NCBI RefSeq assembly: GCF_034718895.1
Contig: NZ_JAYERP010000001.1
Location: forward strand, 4,039,001 to 4,103,000
Length of the DNA: 64,000 nt
Origin: Paenibacillus phoenicis
GTDB lineage: Bacteria > Bacillota > Bacilli > Paenibacillales > Paenibacillaceae
Direction: 5' to 3'
Shown: positions 44,239 to 54,951 of the stretch, piece by piece
How positions within the stretch are numbered: the first letter of the stretch is position 1
Layout: each line of letters starts with the position of its first letter
Made by a program: the position numbers and the translations under genes
The notes under the pieces: model-generated
The model's database searches: none
Told to the model about the DNA's origin: nothing
The model's input: only the letters and a program-made list of their open reading frames with translations

Positions 44239-46119
44239 ATGAGTTGGCTGCTCCACCTGTATGAAACGTATGAGGCTAATCTGGATCAAGTCGGGAAAAC
44301 GGTAAAAAAACGCGACCGAGAATACACCCTGCTGCCGGTTTCACATACAACCCAGAATGCTCACATTGAAGTTACGATCGATGAAGACGGGGACTTTCTT
44401 GAAGCCAGAGTGTTGGAGAAGGAGAGCACCTTAATTCCCTGTACAGAGGAATCAGCCAGTCGGTCAGGCTCTAAGGTCGCACCTTACCCGTTACACGATA
44501 AGCTTAGTTATGTCGCTGGCGACTTCGTGAAGTATGGCGGGCAGATCAAAAATCCGGATGAAGTACCTTTTGACAAGTACATCCGCAACTTGGAGGAATG
44601 GGCCAATTCGCCCTATGCCACAGAGAAATTGAAATGTATTTATACGTATTTGCGCAAGGGGCGGTTAATCGAGGACCTGGTCGCCGCCAAAATCATCAGG
44701 CTTGATGAGAACCAGCATCTGATCGAGAAATGGGATGAGAAATATACGGCTAAGTTCGGGGAAAAGCCGCCCATTTTCTCAAGCGGGGCTGCGGAGACAT
44801 CCAGTGCTTTTATCAGATTTAATGTGCTCTCCCCTGATTCACCCGAAGAAGTATGGAAAGATCAGGCGATGTTTGATTCATTTATTGCCTTTTATAATCA
44901 GAAGCTGGGAGAAACGGACGTTTGTTTCGTTACAGGAGAAATGCGTCCGAGTACGGAACGGCATGCGAACAAAATTCGTCATGCAGCTGATAAAGCCAAG
45001 TTAATTTCTGCGAATGACAATTCGGGCTTCACCTTTAGAGGACGCTTCAAAACAAGCAAGGAAGCGGTATCCATCAGTTATGAGGTATCGCAGAAAGCGC
45101 ACAATGCCTTGAAGTGGTTGATTCACCGTCAGGGGAAAACGATGGATGAACGCGTCTTTCTAGTGTGGGGCAACGATAACGATCCCGTTCCGAATACCGA
45201 TGAGGATATTGTGGACATGATGCGTCATTCGGGCCGGGAAATCGAAAGAGAACCGGATACGGACAAGCCTTATGCTGATCAGGTTAGACGGGCAATCGAC
45301 GGGTTTCGGAATGATCTGACGTATCAAGCAGAGGTGAATATTCTCGTTCTGGACTCGGCAACGACCGGCCGGATGGCGGTGCTTTACTATCGTCATCTGA
45401 ATAAGGAGCTGTATTTGAATCGTCTGGAAGAGTGGCATAACTCTTGTGCCTGGGAGCACCGCTACCGCAAGGAAGAAGAGCAGCTTATCACTTTTTATGG
45501 AGCGCCGGCAACGAAGGATATTGCATTTGCTGCTTATGGTCCCAGAGCAAGTGAGAAGATCATCAAAGGGACGATGGAACGGATGATTCCTTGTATTGTC
45601 GATAGACGTGCAGTCCCTAGAGATATTGTCAGAAGCGCCTTCCACCGGGCTTCCAATCCAGTATCAATGGAACGTTGGGATTGGGAGAAGACGTTAAGCA
45701 TCGCATGCGCATTGATTCGAAAAATGCTGTTGGAAAAAGGGGAGGAATGGAACGTGCCGCTGAACACCGAATCCAGGGAACGGAGTTATCTGTTTGGCCG
45801 ATTGTTGGCTGTGGCGGATGTGCTTGAACGAGGAGCACTTGGCAAAGACGAGACAAGGTCTACCAATGCGATTCGTTATATGAACTCGTATGCCCAGAAT
45901 CCGGGTCGAACCTGGAAGACAATTCAGGCCAGCCTTCAGCCTTATCAAGCCAAGCTGGGAACGAAAGCGACCTATTTATCCAGGATGATTGATGAAATCG
46001 CCGATCAATTTGAGGAAGGAGATTTCAATAATGCTCCTTTAACAGAGCAATATTTGCTTGGATTCTACAGTCAACGCCGTGAACTTTATAAGAAAAAAGA
46101 GGAGGATACAAACGAATGA
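44239..46119 (+). CDS. cas8c: Cas8c (Csd1), large subunit of type I-C Cascade
   Basis: A 626-residue large subunit, which recognises the PAM. Csd1 family segments include PLHDKLSYVAGDFVKYGG, CFVTGEMRPSTERHANKIR, NDNSGFTFRGRF and FFAAYGPRASEK-like text (AFAAYGPRASEKIIKG). ATG at 44239 is used; the GTG at 44230 lies inside the AGGAGGTG ribosome binding site. The last 121 codons are also an internal gene (see cas11c). Overlaps cas7 by ATGA. Confidence 0.94.
   Translation: MSWLLHLYETYEANLDQVGKTVKKRDREYTLLPVSHTTQNAHIEVTIDEDGDFLEARVLEKESTLIPCTEESASRSGSKVAPYPLHDKLSYVAGDFVKYGGQIKNPDEVPFDKYIRNLEEWANSPYATEKLKCIYTYLRKGRLIEDLVAAKIIRLDENQHLIEKWDEKYTAKFGEKPPIFSSGAAETSSAFIRFNVLSPDSPEEVWKDQAMFDSFIAFYNQKLGETDVCFVTGEMRPSTERHANKIRHAADKAKLISANDNSGFTFRGRFKTSKEAVSISYEVSQKAHNALKWLIHRQGKTMDERVFLVWGNDNDPVPNTDEDIVDMMRHSGREIEREPDTDKPYADQVRRAIDGFRNDLTYQAEVNILVLDSATTGRMAVLYYRHLNKELYLNRLEEWHNSCAWEHRYRKEEEQLITFYGAPATKDIAFAAYGPRASEKIIKGTMERMIPCIVDRRAVPRDIVRSAFHRASNPVSMERWDWEKTLSIACALIRKMLLEKGEEWNVPLNTESRERSYLFGRLLAVADVLERGALGKDETRSTNAIRYMNSYAQNPGRTWKTIQASLQPYQAKLGTKATYLSRMIDEIADQFEEGDFNNAPLTEQYLLGFYSQRRELYKKKEEDTNE
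45754..46119 (+). CDS. cas11c: Cas11c small subunit, internal translation product of cas8c
   Basis: Inside cas8c, AAGGGGAGG (45737-45745) stands 8 bases before an in-frame GTG (45754). Translation from it yields 121 residues (VPLNTESRERSYLFGRLLAV onward to the cas8c end), the length and region of the Cas11c proteins shown to be made by internal initiation in type I-C systems. It would form the belly of Cascade that stabilises the R-loop. The start itself is inferred from the ribosome binding site. Confidence 0.7.
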   Translation: MPLNTESRERSYLFGRLLAVADVLERGALGKDETRSTNAIRYMNSYAQNPGRTWKTIQASLQPYQAKLGTKATYLSRMIDEIADQFEEGDFNNAPLTEQYLLGFYSQRRELYKKKEEDTNE

Positions 46120-46967
46120 GCACGCTTGATCATAAAATCGATTTTGCTGTGATTTTGTCTGTGACAAAAGCCAATCCAAACGGGGACCCTCTGAATGGTA
46201 ACCGACCACGCCAAAATTACGACGGCCACGGAGAAATCTCCGATGTGGCTATTAAGCGTAAAATCCGCAATCGCTTGCTGGATATGGGAGAAAAGATTTT
46301 TGTTCAGTCGGATGACAGAAAAGTGGATGATTTCAAAAGTTTGCGTGAACGTGCGGATGCCCATCCGGAGCTGGCAAAGATGCTGAAAAGTAAAAATGCA
46401 TCGGCCGACGAGTTTGCCAAGCTGGCTTGCCAGGAGTGGATCGATGTACGCAGTTTTGGACAAGTTTTCGCTTTTAAAGGTTCCGAGCTGTCTGTAGGCG
46501 TTCGCGGTCCTGTTTCCATTCATACCGCTACAAGTATTGATCCGATTGACATTGTCAGCACCCAGATTACCAAAAGCGTTAACTCCGTAACAGGGGACAA
46601 ACGCAGCTCCGATACGATGGGAATGAAGCATCGTGTAGATTTTGGCGTGTATCTGTTCAAGGGCAGCATTAATACGCAACTTGCGGAGAAGACAGGTTTT
46701 ACCGAAGAAGATGCAGAGAAGATTAAGCAGGCGCTGATCACGCTTTTTGAAAATGACAGTTCTTCTGCCCGGCCGGACGGCAGTATGGAAGTCCATAAGG
46801 TATATTGGTGGAATCATTCCTCCAAGCTGGGGCAATATTCTTCGGCCAAAGTGCACCGGTCTTTAAAAGTATACTCTACAACTCCTGAACCCAAACGATT
46901 TGAGGATTATACGATTGAACTTGAGGAACTCGATGGCTTGAATGTCGAGGTTATTAATGGTCGTTAA
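46116..46967 (+). CDS. cas7: Cas7c (Csd2), Cascade backbone
   Basis: A 283-residue protein forming the crRNA-coating filament. Csd2 signatures: SVTKANPNGDPLNGNRPR, SDVAIKRKIRNRL, DVRSFGQVFAF, GVRGPVSI and MGMKHRVDFGVYLFKGS. Overlaps cas8c by 4 bases and cas4 by 11 bases, so the operon is tightly coupled. Confidence 0.96.
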   Translation: MSTLDHKIDFAVILSVTKANPNGDPLNGNRPRQNYDGHGEISDVAIKRKIRNRLLDMGEKIFVQSDDRKVDDFKSLRERADAHPELAKMLKSKNASADEFAKLACQEWIDVRSFGQVFAFKGSELSVGVRGPVSIHTATSIDPIDIVSTQITKSVNSVTGDKRSSDTMGMKHRVDFGVYLFKGSINTQLAEKTGFTEEDAEKIKQALITLFENDSSSARPDGSMEVHKVYWWNHSSKLGQYSSAKVHRSLKVYSTTPEPKRFEDYTIELEELDGLNVEVINGR

Positions 46968-47616
46968 TGATGAGGATTGCTATTTGATGTTGTCAGGGCT
47001 CCAGCATTTCCAATTTTGTAAACGTCAGTGGGCCCTGATTCATATCGAACAACAGTGGGATGAAAATGTCAGAACCATCGAAGGGCAGCATTTACATCAA
47101 AAGGCGGATCAGCCGTTTATCCGGGAAAAGCGTGGAGACAAGTTAATCGTTCGCGCGATGCCGATTCAGTCAACGGAACTGCAATTAAGCGGAATCTGTG
47201 ATGTTGTCGAATTTGTTCAAGACCCTGAAGGGGTTGAAGTGGCGGGAGCGGAAGGCACTTATAAAGTCTATCCTGTCGAGTATAAGCGGGGGAAGCCGAA
47301 GAAAGGTGATGAAGACATCATCCAGCTCGCAGCCCAAGCGATGTGCCTGGAAGAGATGATGCTATGCCGTGTGGACACAGGGTACATATTCTACAACGAA
47401 ATCAAGCATCGTGTTGAAGTGCTGATTCATGACAGGCTGCGGGATCAAGTAAGACAAATGGCTGCAGAAATGCATCATTATTACGATAAACGCCATACGC
47501 CGAAGGTAAAGACGGGACCTTTTTGCAAAAATTGTTCGCTGCAGCATACCTGTGTGCCCCATTTAATGCACAAACGCTCGGTCCAAAGCTACATCGAAGG
47601 GAGGCTGAGTGATTGA
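46957..47616 (+). CDS. cas4: Cas4 exonuclease
   Basis: A 219-residue PD-(D/E)XK nuclease with an iron-sulfur cluster: FCKRQW near the N-terminus and CKNCSLQHTC at the C-terminus supply four Cys; the nuclease core shows GICDVVEF and PVEYKRGKPK. Cas4 trims prespacers and selects the PAM end before integration. I chose the ATG at 46957 (GAGG 7 bases upstream; gives MVVNDEDCYLMLSGLQHFQF) over the ATG at 46942. Confidence 0.94.
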   Translation: MVVNDEDCYLMLSGLQHFQFCKRQWALIHIEQQWDENVRTIEGQHLHQKADQPFIREKRGDKLIVRAMPIQSTELQLSGICDVVEFVQDPEGVEVAGAEGTYKVYPVEYKRGKPKKGDEDIIQLAAQAMCLEEMMLCRVDTGYIFYNEIKHRVEVLIHDRLRDQVRQMAAEMHHYYDKRHTPKVKTGPFCKNCSLQHTCVPHLMHKRSVQSYIEGRLSD

Positions 47617-48644
47617 AGAAGCTGTTAAATACGTTATATGTTACTCAGCCGGATACGTACTTGGCGCTTGATGGTGATAATGTGTTATTACTTAAAGGCG
47701 ATGAAAAGATTGGCCGTTTGCCGCTTCATAATCTGGAAGCGATCGTGAGCTTTGGCTACACGGGGGCGAGTCCTGCATTAATGGGGTATTGTGCGGATCG
47801 GAATATTTCGATCACCTTTTTGACACAAAACGGAAGATTTCTGGCAAGAGTCATTGGGGAAAGCCGGGGAAATGTCATTTTGAGAAAAACGCAGTACCGG
47901 ATTTCGGATCATGAAGAGGGATCTGCAAAAATCGCACGAAACTTCATTACAGGGAAGATTTATAACCACAAGTGGATCCTCGAACGGATGACGAGAGATT
48001 ATCCGCTTCGCATTGATGTTGAACAATTCAAGTCCATATCAGGCCAGCTTTCGGATATTTTGCGTGAAGTCCGTGACAGTAATAACCTGGAAAGCTTGCG
48101 GGGTTGGGAAGGCCAAGCCGCGGTTCTCTATAACCAGGTGTTTGATCAGATGATTTTGCAGCAGAAGGAGAGCTTCTTTTTTCACGGGAGATCCAGAAGG
48201 CCCCCAAAGGACAACGTAAATGCCATGCTGTCGTTCGCTTACACTCTCTTGGCTAGAGATACGGCTGCGGCATTGGAAACTGTGGGACTCGATGCTTATG
48301 TCGGCTTTTTGCACCAGGACCGTCCTGGCCGAGCCTCCCTGGCTTTGGATCTGATGGAAGAGCTGCGAGGAATTTATGCCGATCGGTTTGTCCTTTCGCT
48401 GATTAATCGGAAAGAAGTGACAACAACTGATTTTGTTACAAAAGAAAACGGGGCTGTGCTGATGACGGACGAGGCTCGCAAAAAGTTTTTGAAAGCATGG
48501 CAAACCAAGAAGCAAGAGAGGATTACCCACCCTTTCTTGGATGAAAAAATCTCCTGGGGGCTGGTTCCTTACGCTCAGGCCTTATTATTGGCACGTTTCT
48601 TGCGCGGTGATTTAGATGAGTATCCGCCATTTTTATGGAAGTAG
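47613..48644 (+). CDS. cas1: Cas1 integrase (type I-C)
   Basis: A 343-residue spacer integrase. Active-site acids and His lie in LESLRGWEGQAA (Glu), GFLHQDRPGRASLALDLMEE (His and Asp/Glu). TTG start overlapping the cas4 stop by 4 bases (TTGA). Works with Cas2 and Cas4 at the leader-repeat junctions of both arrays. Confidence 0.96.
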   Translation: MKKLLNTLYVTQPDTYLALDGDNVLLLKGDEKIGRLPLHNLEAIVSFGYTGASPALMGYCADRNISITFLTQNGRFLARVIGESRGNVILRKTQYRISDHEEGSAKIARNFITGKIYNHKWILERMTRDYPLRIDVEQFKSISGQLSDILREVRDSNNLESLRGWEGQAAVLYNQVFDQMILQQKESFFFHGRSRRPPKDNVNAMLSFAYTLLARDTAAALETVGLDAYVGFLHQDRPGRASLALDLMEELRGIYADRFVLSLINRKEVTTTDFVTKENGAVLMTDEARKKFLKAWQTKKQERITHPFLDEKISWGLVPYAQALLLARFLRGDLDEYPPFLWK

Positions 48645-48654
48645 GTGACTCGGG

Positions 48655-48945
48655 ATGCTTGTACTCATTACTTATGATGTTCAAACCTCAGGCGTGGGAG
48701 GAGCTGCGAGGCTCCGTAGAGTGGCTAAGGCATGTCAGAACTACGGACAACGGGTACAGAATTCCGTGTTTGAATGTAACGTCGATGCATCCCAGTTCAC
48801 CGCTCTGAAACTGGAGTTATCCCAACTCATTGATCATGAAAAAGACAGCCTGCGATTTTATCGGCTGGGCAATAACTACAAAACCAAAGTCGAGCATATT
48901 GGCGCAAAGCCGTCGATCGATTTAGAGGACCCGCTCATCTTTTAA
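48655..48945 (+). CDS. cas2: Cas2 (type I-C)
   Basis: A 96-residue protein with the ferredoxin-like start MLVLITYDVQTSGVGGAARL and RVQNSVFECNVDASQF. It bridges two Cas1 dimers in the integration complex. Last gene of the operon; the leader of array 2 starts immediately after the stop codon. Confidence 0.96.
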   Translation: MLVLITYDVQTSGVGGAARLRRVAKACQNYGQRVQNSVFECNVDASQFTALKLELSQLIDHEKDSLRFYRLGNNYKTKVEHIGAKPSIDLEDPLIF

Positions 48946-49115
48946 CGGTGCGAACCCCAAGCGCACATAAAATCCCTATGAGGTTCGCACCCCGCGCTAT
49001 TACTGGGGTTGTTGAGTTTTTTGTTGGAATAAACAATAACATTTCGCACTCACAAAACAGGTTCGCACTTCTGGGCATGTGAGGCCTTGTGGCTCAAGGC
49101 TTCACAAGGCCCGCA
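48946..49115 (+). promoter_or_regulatory. Leader of CRISPR array 2
   Basis: Contains the inverted repeat GGTGCGAA (48947-48954) ... TTCGCACC (48984-48991), the same as in leader 1 and with the same GAGG before the right arm. Further copies of half-sites (TTCGCACT, near 49045 and 49063) lie between it and the first repeat. Array 2 probably shares the adaptation machinery with array 1. Confidence 0.75.
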
Positions 49116-52100
49116 GTCGCACTCCTTGTGAGTGCGTGGATTGAAATTTCGTCGAATCGCACACTCGCAATCTCGCCAGTATTCGTCGCACTCCTTGTGA
49201 GTGCGTGGATTGAAATATTGAGCCATACGAGTTTTTGGGCGTTGGTAAATGTGTCGCACTCCTTGTGAGTGCGTGGATTGAAATAATCTTTTTGCCGTCA
49301 ACGTATACTTTTGCTTTTGTCGCACTCCTTGTGAGTGCGTGGATTGAAATGCCCCGTATTGGCTAGCGTCTACGCCCATCTGTGCAGTCGCACTCCTTGT
49401 GAGTGCGTGGATTGAAATGCTACCGATGACTGTACCCGCTGTTAACGTTCCGTCGCACTCCTTGTGAGTGCGTGGATTGAAATACGTAATGGGAGCCAGC
49501 TCCAGCAATCGGCTCGGTCGCACTCCTTGTGAGTGCGTGGATTGAAATTAGCCGGTATGGACGGTCAAGCAAATTGAAGAAGTCGCACTCCTTGTGAGTG
49601 CGTGGATTGAAATTCCTGTAGGTGAGGGGAAAATCCCTCCACCTAAGCCGTCGCACTCCTTGTGAGTGCGTGGATTGAAATACCGGTATTCCAGCAGCAC
49701 GCCGCAGGTAATTCGTCGCACTCCTTGTGAGTGCGTGGATTGAAATCAGTCGCCTGTAAACACACCAGCGATGAAGTTGATGGTCGCACTCCTTGTGAGT
49801 GCGTGGATTGAAATTTCCCAGACAAACGTAGGCGCGACACTCACAACGGCGTCGCACTCCTTGTGAGTGCGTGGATTGAAATAAACAGCTCGTAAAGCTC
49901 CATAGGGCTTAGCTGTCGCACTCCTTGTGAGTGCGTGGATTGAAATATATCTTGCGCAGTTAGCCCAAGGGACAACATGACGTCGCACTCCTTGTGAGTG
50001 CGTGGATTGAAATATCTGCTTTACTCTGCTGCGCTTCAAGGTCCGACGTCGCACTCCTTGTGAGTGCGTGGATTGAAATACTAGACTCTGTGCTTGCTCT
50101 CCGCCCGGGAGATACCGTCGCACTCCTTGTGAGTGCGTGGATTGAAATTTTTCTTGCAGCTCCAAGGTCAGGCGCTCCGGCGGGTCGCACTCCTTGTGAG
50201 TGCGTGGATTGAAATGTCTTCGTCATCCGATCGGAACGGGAACGGCAGCGGTCGCACTCCTTGTGAGTGCGTGGATTGAAATCCTCCGGAGGTTCACGTC
50301 CATCTCCCTTAAAACGTCGCACTCCTTGTGAGTGCGTGGATTGAAATTTCGTGTTGTTTTCCGGATTTGCCTTAACCCATACGTCGCACTCCTTGTGAGT
50401 GCGTGGATTGAAATTCCTGCGAGAAAGCATTCACCCAAGAACCTCCCTGTCGCACTCCTTGTGAGTGCGTGGATTGAAATCTTTCCGGTCAGCTAAACTG
50501 ACCTCAGAGAGATTTGTCGCACTCCTTGTGAGTGCGTGGATTGAAATAGAGAATGCGGCGTGCTCGTCCAGGTAGTCTATCGGTCGCACTCCTTGTGAGT
50601 GCGTGGATTGAAATATTGAGCCTGTTTTGCTTGCTCTCCGTATCTGAGTCGCACTCCTTGTGAGTGCGTGGATTGAAATTTTTGCGCCGGTAACGCTACC
50701 ATCTTCGCTAACCGGTCGCACTCCTTGTGAGTGCGTGGATTGAAATTTGTTGACCAGTGTCGTGAAATGCTGATTGAGCGGTCGCACTCCTTGTGAGTGC
50801 GTGGATTGAAATAGAGTCCATAGCTGCGTTATATCTTGTAAAATCGGCGTCGCACTCCTTGTGAGTGCGTGGATTGAAATCAGTCGTGGCTTACCGGATC
50901 GCGCGCCACAATATCGTCGCACTCCTTGTGAGTGCGTGGATTGAAATCGAAAATCTGACCGGCTGTAATCTTCCCGAGATTCGCGTCGCACTCCTTGTGA
51001 GTGCGTGGATTGAAATCGTTATTCCGAAGATCATGGTCGGCGCGGAAGTTGTAACGTCGCACTCCTTGTGAGTGCGTGGATTGAAATATGGCGCGGTAAT
51101 TAGAGAACCGGACAATCCGCAAGTCGCACTCCTTGTGAGTGCGTGGATTGAAATCTTGTCCTGTACCCTGACCATAGCACCTGTTCTGTCGCACTCCTTG
51201 TGAGTGCGTGGATTGAAATGAAAGCGCATTTGCCGGGGTACGCAAGACTGTGGATGTCGCACTCCTTGTGAGTGCGTGGATTGAAATATGAGACAACCCT
51301 CCTTTAAGACGGGCAGTTTAGAGTCGCACTCCTTGTGAGTGCGTGGATTGAAATTCCGAGCCAGGGCTCATAGGAGCGGAATGGACGTTCTCGTCGCACT
51401 CCTTGTGAGTGCGTGGATTGAAATGCAAGGGCGTTGGTCGGGGCAAAACGCACTGATGTCGCACTCCTTGTGAGTGCGTGGATTGAAATAATGTTGAGTC
51501 GTTTGTTACGGGCAAACTGCCGGGTCGCACTCCTTGTGAGTGCGTGGATTGAAATACCAGCTCGGTGACGTTTTGGATCGGCTTGCTCGGTCGCACTCCT
51601 TGTGAGTGCGTGGATTGAAATTCCTCGGCCTCTTCAACACTTTCCTTCTGTCGTAGTCGCACTCCTTGTGAGTGCGTGGATTGAAATACCCGGCAAGCTT
51701 CGACCGCTTTTTGAGAGGTTTAGTCGCACTCCTTGTGAGTGCGTGGATTGAAATAGGTATCCGGGGCCGAGCTGCTCATGATCAACTACAGTCGCACTCC
51801 TTGTGAGTGCGTGGATTGAAATCTTCTATCATCTGCCGTCTTGATCATATGACATCGTCGCACTCCTTGTGAGTGCGTGGATTGAAATGATTATTTACTT
51901 CGAGAGAAGTTAGAACAAGCGGAGTCGCACTCCTTGTGAGTGCGTGGATTGAAATTACCAGTCGAGCCAGATCCTCCAGCGCCAGGACGTCGCACTCCTT
52001 GTGAGTGCGTGGATTGAAATTTGTCATCATAAAGCCACCTATATAGTGAAGGGGTGTCGCACTCCTTGTGAGTGCGTGGATTGAAATCCTTCGTAGACCT

Positions 52101-53709
52101 CAAGCACCGGCTCCGCGTCCTTGTCGCACTCCTTGTGAGTGCGTGGATTGAAATTTAGCATCTGGTGTATGATCCTTCACGTGCTCATCCGTCGCACTCC
52201 TTGTGAGTGCGTGGATTGAAATGATGCTGCGAACGGTAATGGTGCGCTGGGGGTCGCGAGTCGCACTCCTTGTGAGTGCGTGGATTGAAATACGGCTGTG
52301 GCGAAGGTAAACAATTTCAGTGATCTCGTCGCACTCCTTGTGAGTGCGTGGATTGAAATTCTTCGTTTAGGAACAGCATTATTGCCCTTGTGCCGAAGGG
52401 TCGCACTCCTTGTGAGTGCGTGGATTGAAATAACGAATATTGGAACATCTTGATAATTCGATGGATGGTCGCACTCCTTGTGAGTGCGTGGATTGAAATG
52501 AAGAGTTGAAGCAGGGAACGAACGAGAAATTGGAAGCGTCGCACTCCTTGTGAGTGCGTGGATTGAAATTTTATCTACTGATTATTTATCAGGCAGCTTT
52601 AAAGTCGCACTCCTTGTGAGTGCGTGGATTGAAATTATCTGATTTGGTTGAAAAAGTGTATGCGCCGGAGTCGCACTCCTTGTGAGTGCGTGGATTGAAA
52701 TCCCACTTTTAAGGTATTCCAAACAGGACCAAAGAATGGTCGCACTCCTTGTGAGTGCGTGGATTGAAATTCAATTGTTCGAATCTGTGCGCCGTTGAAA
52801 TTGGTCGCACTTCTTGTGAGTGCGTGGATTGAAATAGCAAATCTAAATTTAGAAGATCCATTAGATCAAGCGTCGCACTCCTTGTGAGTGCGTGGATTGA
52901 AATATCGCCCAGCAGCATGTACACCTCACCGATCTGGTCGCACTCCTTGTGAGTGCGTGGATTGAAATTTTGCAAAAAAATCCAATGCCACCTGCCAACC
53001 GAGTCGCACTCCTTGTGAGTGCGTGGATTGAAATCTTACTCACGATCACCATTTGTACGCCGTCATCCCGTGTCGCACTCCTTGTGAGTGCGTGGATTGA
53101 AATAGGAGAACAAGTCGCGGATCATTAGGCTCCTTGGTCGCACTCCTTGTGAGTGCGTGGATTGAAATCATTCGTCCAACTGCATTAAATCCATGGCTAC
53201 ATCGTCGCACTCCTTGTGAGTGCGTGGATTGAAATAACCCTGTCCCTAAGCCATCATATCGCCGCAGAAAGCGTCGCACTCCTTGTGAGTGCGTGGATTG
53301 AAATCCCATCGCGAAGTCAACGCCCATATAAACGTCAAACGTCGCACTCCTTGTGAGTGCGTGGATTGAAATAAACCGGAAATTATCGCTTTCTCGACAT
53401 ACTCGTCGCACTCCTTGTGAGTGCGTGGATTGAAATAGAGAAGGCACAGCAGGGGCTCTACAAGGCCCGGCACGTCGCACTCCTTGTGAGTGCGTGGATT
53501 GAAATCCACCTCTACTAATATACCAATGTTAAGCGCAACGCGTAGCACTCCTTGTGAGTGCGTGGATTGAAATAGCACTATGGGCTATTGATTTGGAATC
53601 TAAAGGCATTGTCGCACTCCTTGTGAGTGCGTGGATTGAAATGATGATCGACCAGTTGTTTTTAATAAAAGAGTAAAGTCGCACTCCTTGTGAGTGCGTG
53701 GATTGAAAT
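49116..53709 (+). CRISPR. Type I-C CRISPR array 2, part before the insertion (about 69 repeats)
   Basis: 32-bp repeats as in array 1 except that the loop reads CTTGT instead of TATAT; the stem and the GTGGATTGAAAT end are unchanged. Hand count: 69 repeats with spacers of about 33-37 bp. Only two variants were seen: a T in the loop-side stem at about 52813 and GTAGCACTC at 53542. The last repeat ends at 53709, followed by the first 15 bases of a spacer and then the insertion sequence. Confidence 0.98.
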
Positions 53710-53800
53710 CAATAAGAGGGTTGATGCTGATAGACTAAAAAGTAGACATGGAGAACCGAGAATCGGGTAAAATGAATCTATCCAAATTCGAGGTGCTACC

Positions 53801-54088
53801 ATGACGAAAAAATACGATAAAGAATTTAAACTGCAAACGATTCAGATGATCCAGGAAGAAGGAAAGGTGGTGGCGCAGGTCGCCCGCGAACTGGGGATCA
53901 GCGACAACACTCTGTATCGTTGGATGGCGGAATACAAGAAAGACGGCGCACAGGCCTTTCCAGGCAGTGGGCAACTGAAAGCCGACGATAAAGCAATGAG
54001 AGATCTTCAGAAACGCCTTCGTGATCTGGAAGAGGAGAACGACATCTTAAAAAAGGCGATGCACTACTTCGCCAAAGACCGGCGCTGA
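53801..54088 (+). CDS. IS3-family transposase OrfA
   Basis: A 95-residue DNA-binding part: helix-turn-helix (FKLQTIQMIQEEGKVVAQVA, LGISDNTLYRWMAEY) then a leucine-zipper-like coiled coil (LQKRLRDLEEENDILKKAM). A slippery AAAAAAG at 54049-54055 near its end allows a -1 shift into the orfB frame, which is open from 54055 onward, giving the full OrfAB transposase. Confidence 0.92.
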   Translation: MTKKYDKEFKLQTIQMIQEEGKVVAQVARELGISDNTLYRWMAEYKKDGAQAFPGSGQLKADDKAMRDLQKRLRDLEEENDILKKAMHYFAKDRR

Positions 54089-54135
54089 TCTATACTTTCA
54101 TCCACGATCATCGCTTCAAGTGCCGAGTCTCGAAG

Positions 54136-54951
54136 ATGTGCGAAGCCTTTGAAGTATCCCGAAGCGGCTATTACAAATGGACCCAGCGAAAAGCCAGCAA
54201 ACGTGAAAAGCGACGTCGCAAGCTGGAGCGGCGGATCCGTCGTATCTTTCTAGAATCCCGTCGATTATATGGAAGCCCCAAAGTAGCAAAAGAACTGCAC
54301 AAGCAGGGCATACGAGTGTCCGAGAAAACAGTCGCTCGGATCATGAAGGAGCTGGGTTTACGTTCTCGCACGGTGAAGAAATACAAGGCCACAACCAACT
54401 CGAAGCACAACCTGCCTGTCCAAGAGAACGTGTTGAACCGCGAGTTTAATCCGTCCGCTCCAAACAAGGCCTGGGTGGCTGATATTACGTATATCCCGAC
54501 CGATGAGGGTTGGCTATACCTGGCAAGCATCATGGACCTGTACAGTCGTAAAATCGTTGGATTTCACATGGATGAGCGAATGACGAAAGAACTCGTGTTA
54601 ACGGCGCTGGACCGCGCCCACAGCCAGCAGCGACCGCGCGGAGAGGTTCTGCATCATTCGGATCGCGGCAGCCAGTACGCTTCCCATGACTACCAGGCGC
54701 GGCTGCGCACCTACAAGATGAAAGGCAGTATGAGCCGCAAAGGGAACTGCTACGATAATGCGTGTATTGAATCGTTCCACAGTGTGCTCAAGAAAGAGCT
54801 TGTCTACTTGGAGAAGTTCAAAACACGCAAGCAAGCCAAGAAACGCATTTTTGAATATATTACCTGCTTCTACAATGGAAAACGAATCCATTCCGCGATT
54901 GGGTATTCTACGCCCAATGAGTGCGAACGTATGTACCGATCTGCCGCATAA
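54136..54951 (+). CDS. IS3-family transposase OrfB (DDE domain)
   Basis: A 271-residue catalytic part. HTH_21 region SRSGYYKW and YGSPKVAKEL; rve domain with the DDE triad in WVADITYIPT (Asp), HSDRGSQYAS (Asp) and NCYDNACIESFH (Glu). Made chiefly as an OrfA-OrfB fusion by the -1 shift. No stop or missing acid, so the element may still be mobile. Confidence 0.92.
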   Translation: MCEAFEVSRSGYYKWTQRKASKREKRRRKLERRIRRIFLESRRLYGSPKVAKELHKQGIRVSEKTVARIMKELGLRSRTVKKYKATTNSKHNLPVQENVLNREFNPSAPNKAWVADITYIPTDEGWLYLASIMDLYSRKIVGFHMDERMTKELVLTALDRAHSQQRPRGEVLHHSDRGSQYASHDYQARLRTYKMKGSMSRKGNCYDNACIESFHSVLKKELVYLEKFKTRKQAKKRIFEYITCFYNGKRIHSAIGYSTPNECERMYRSAA

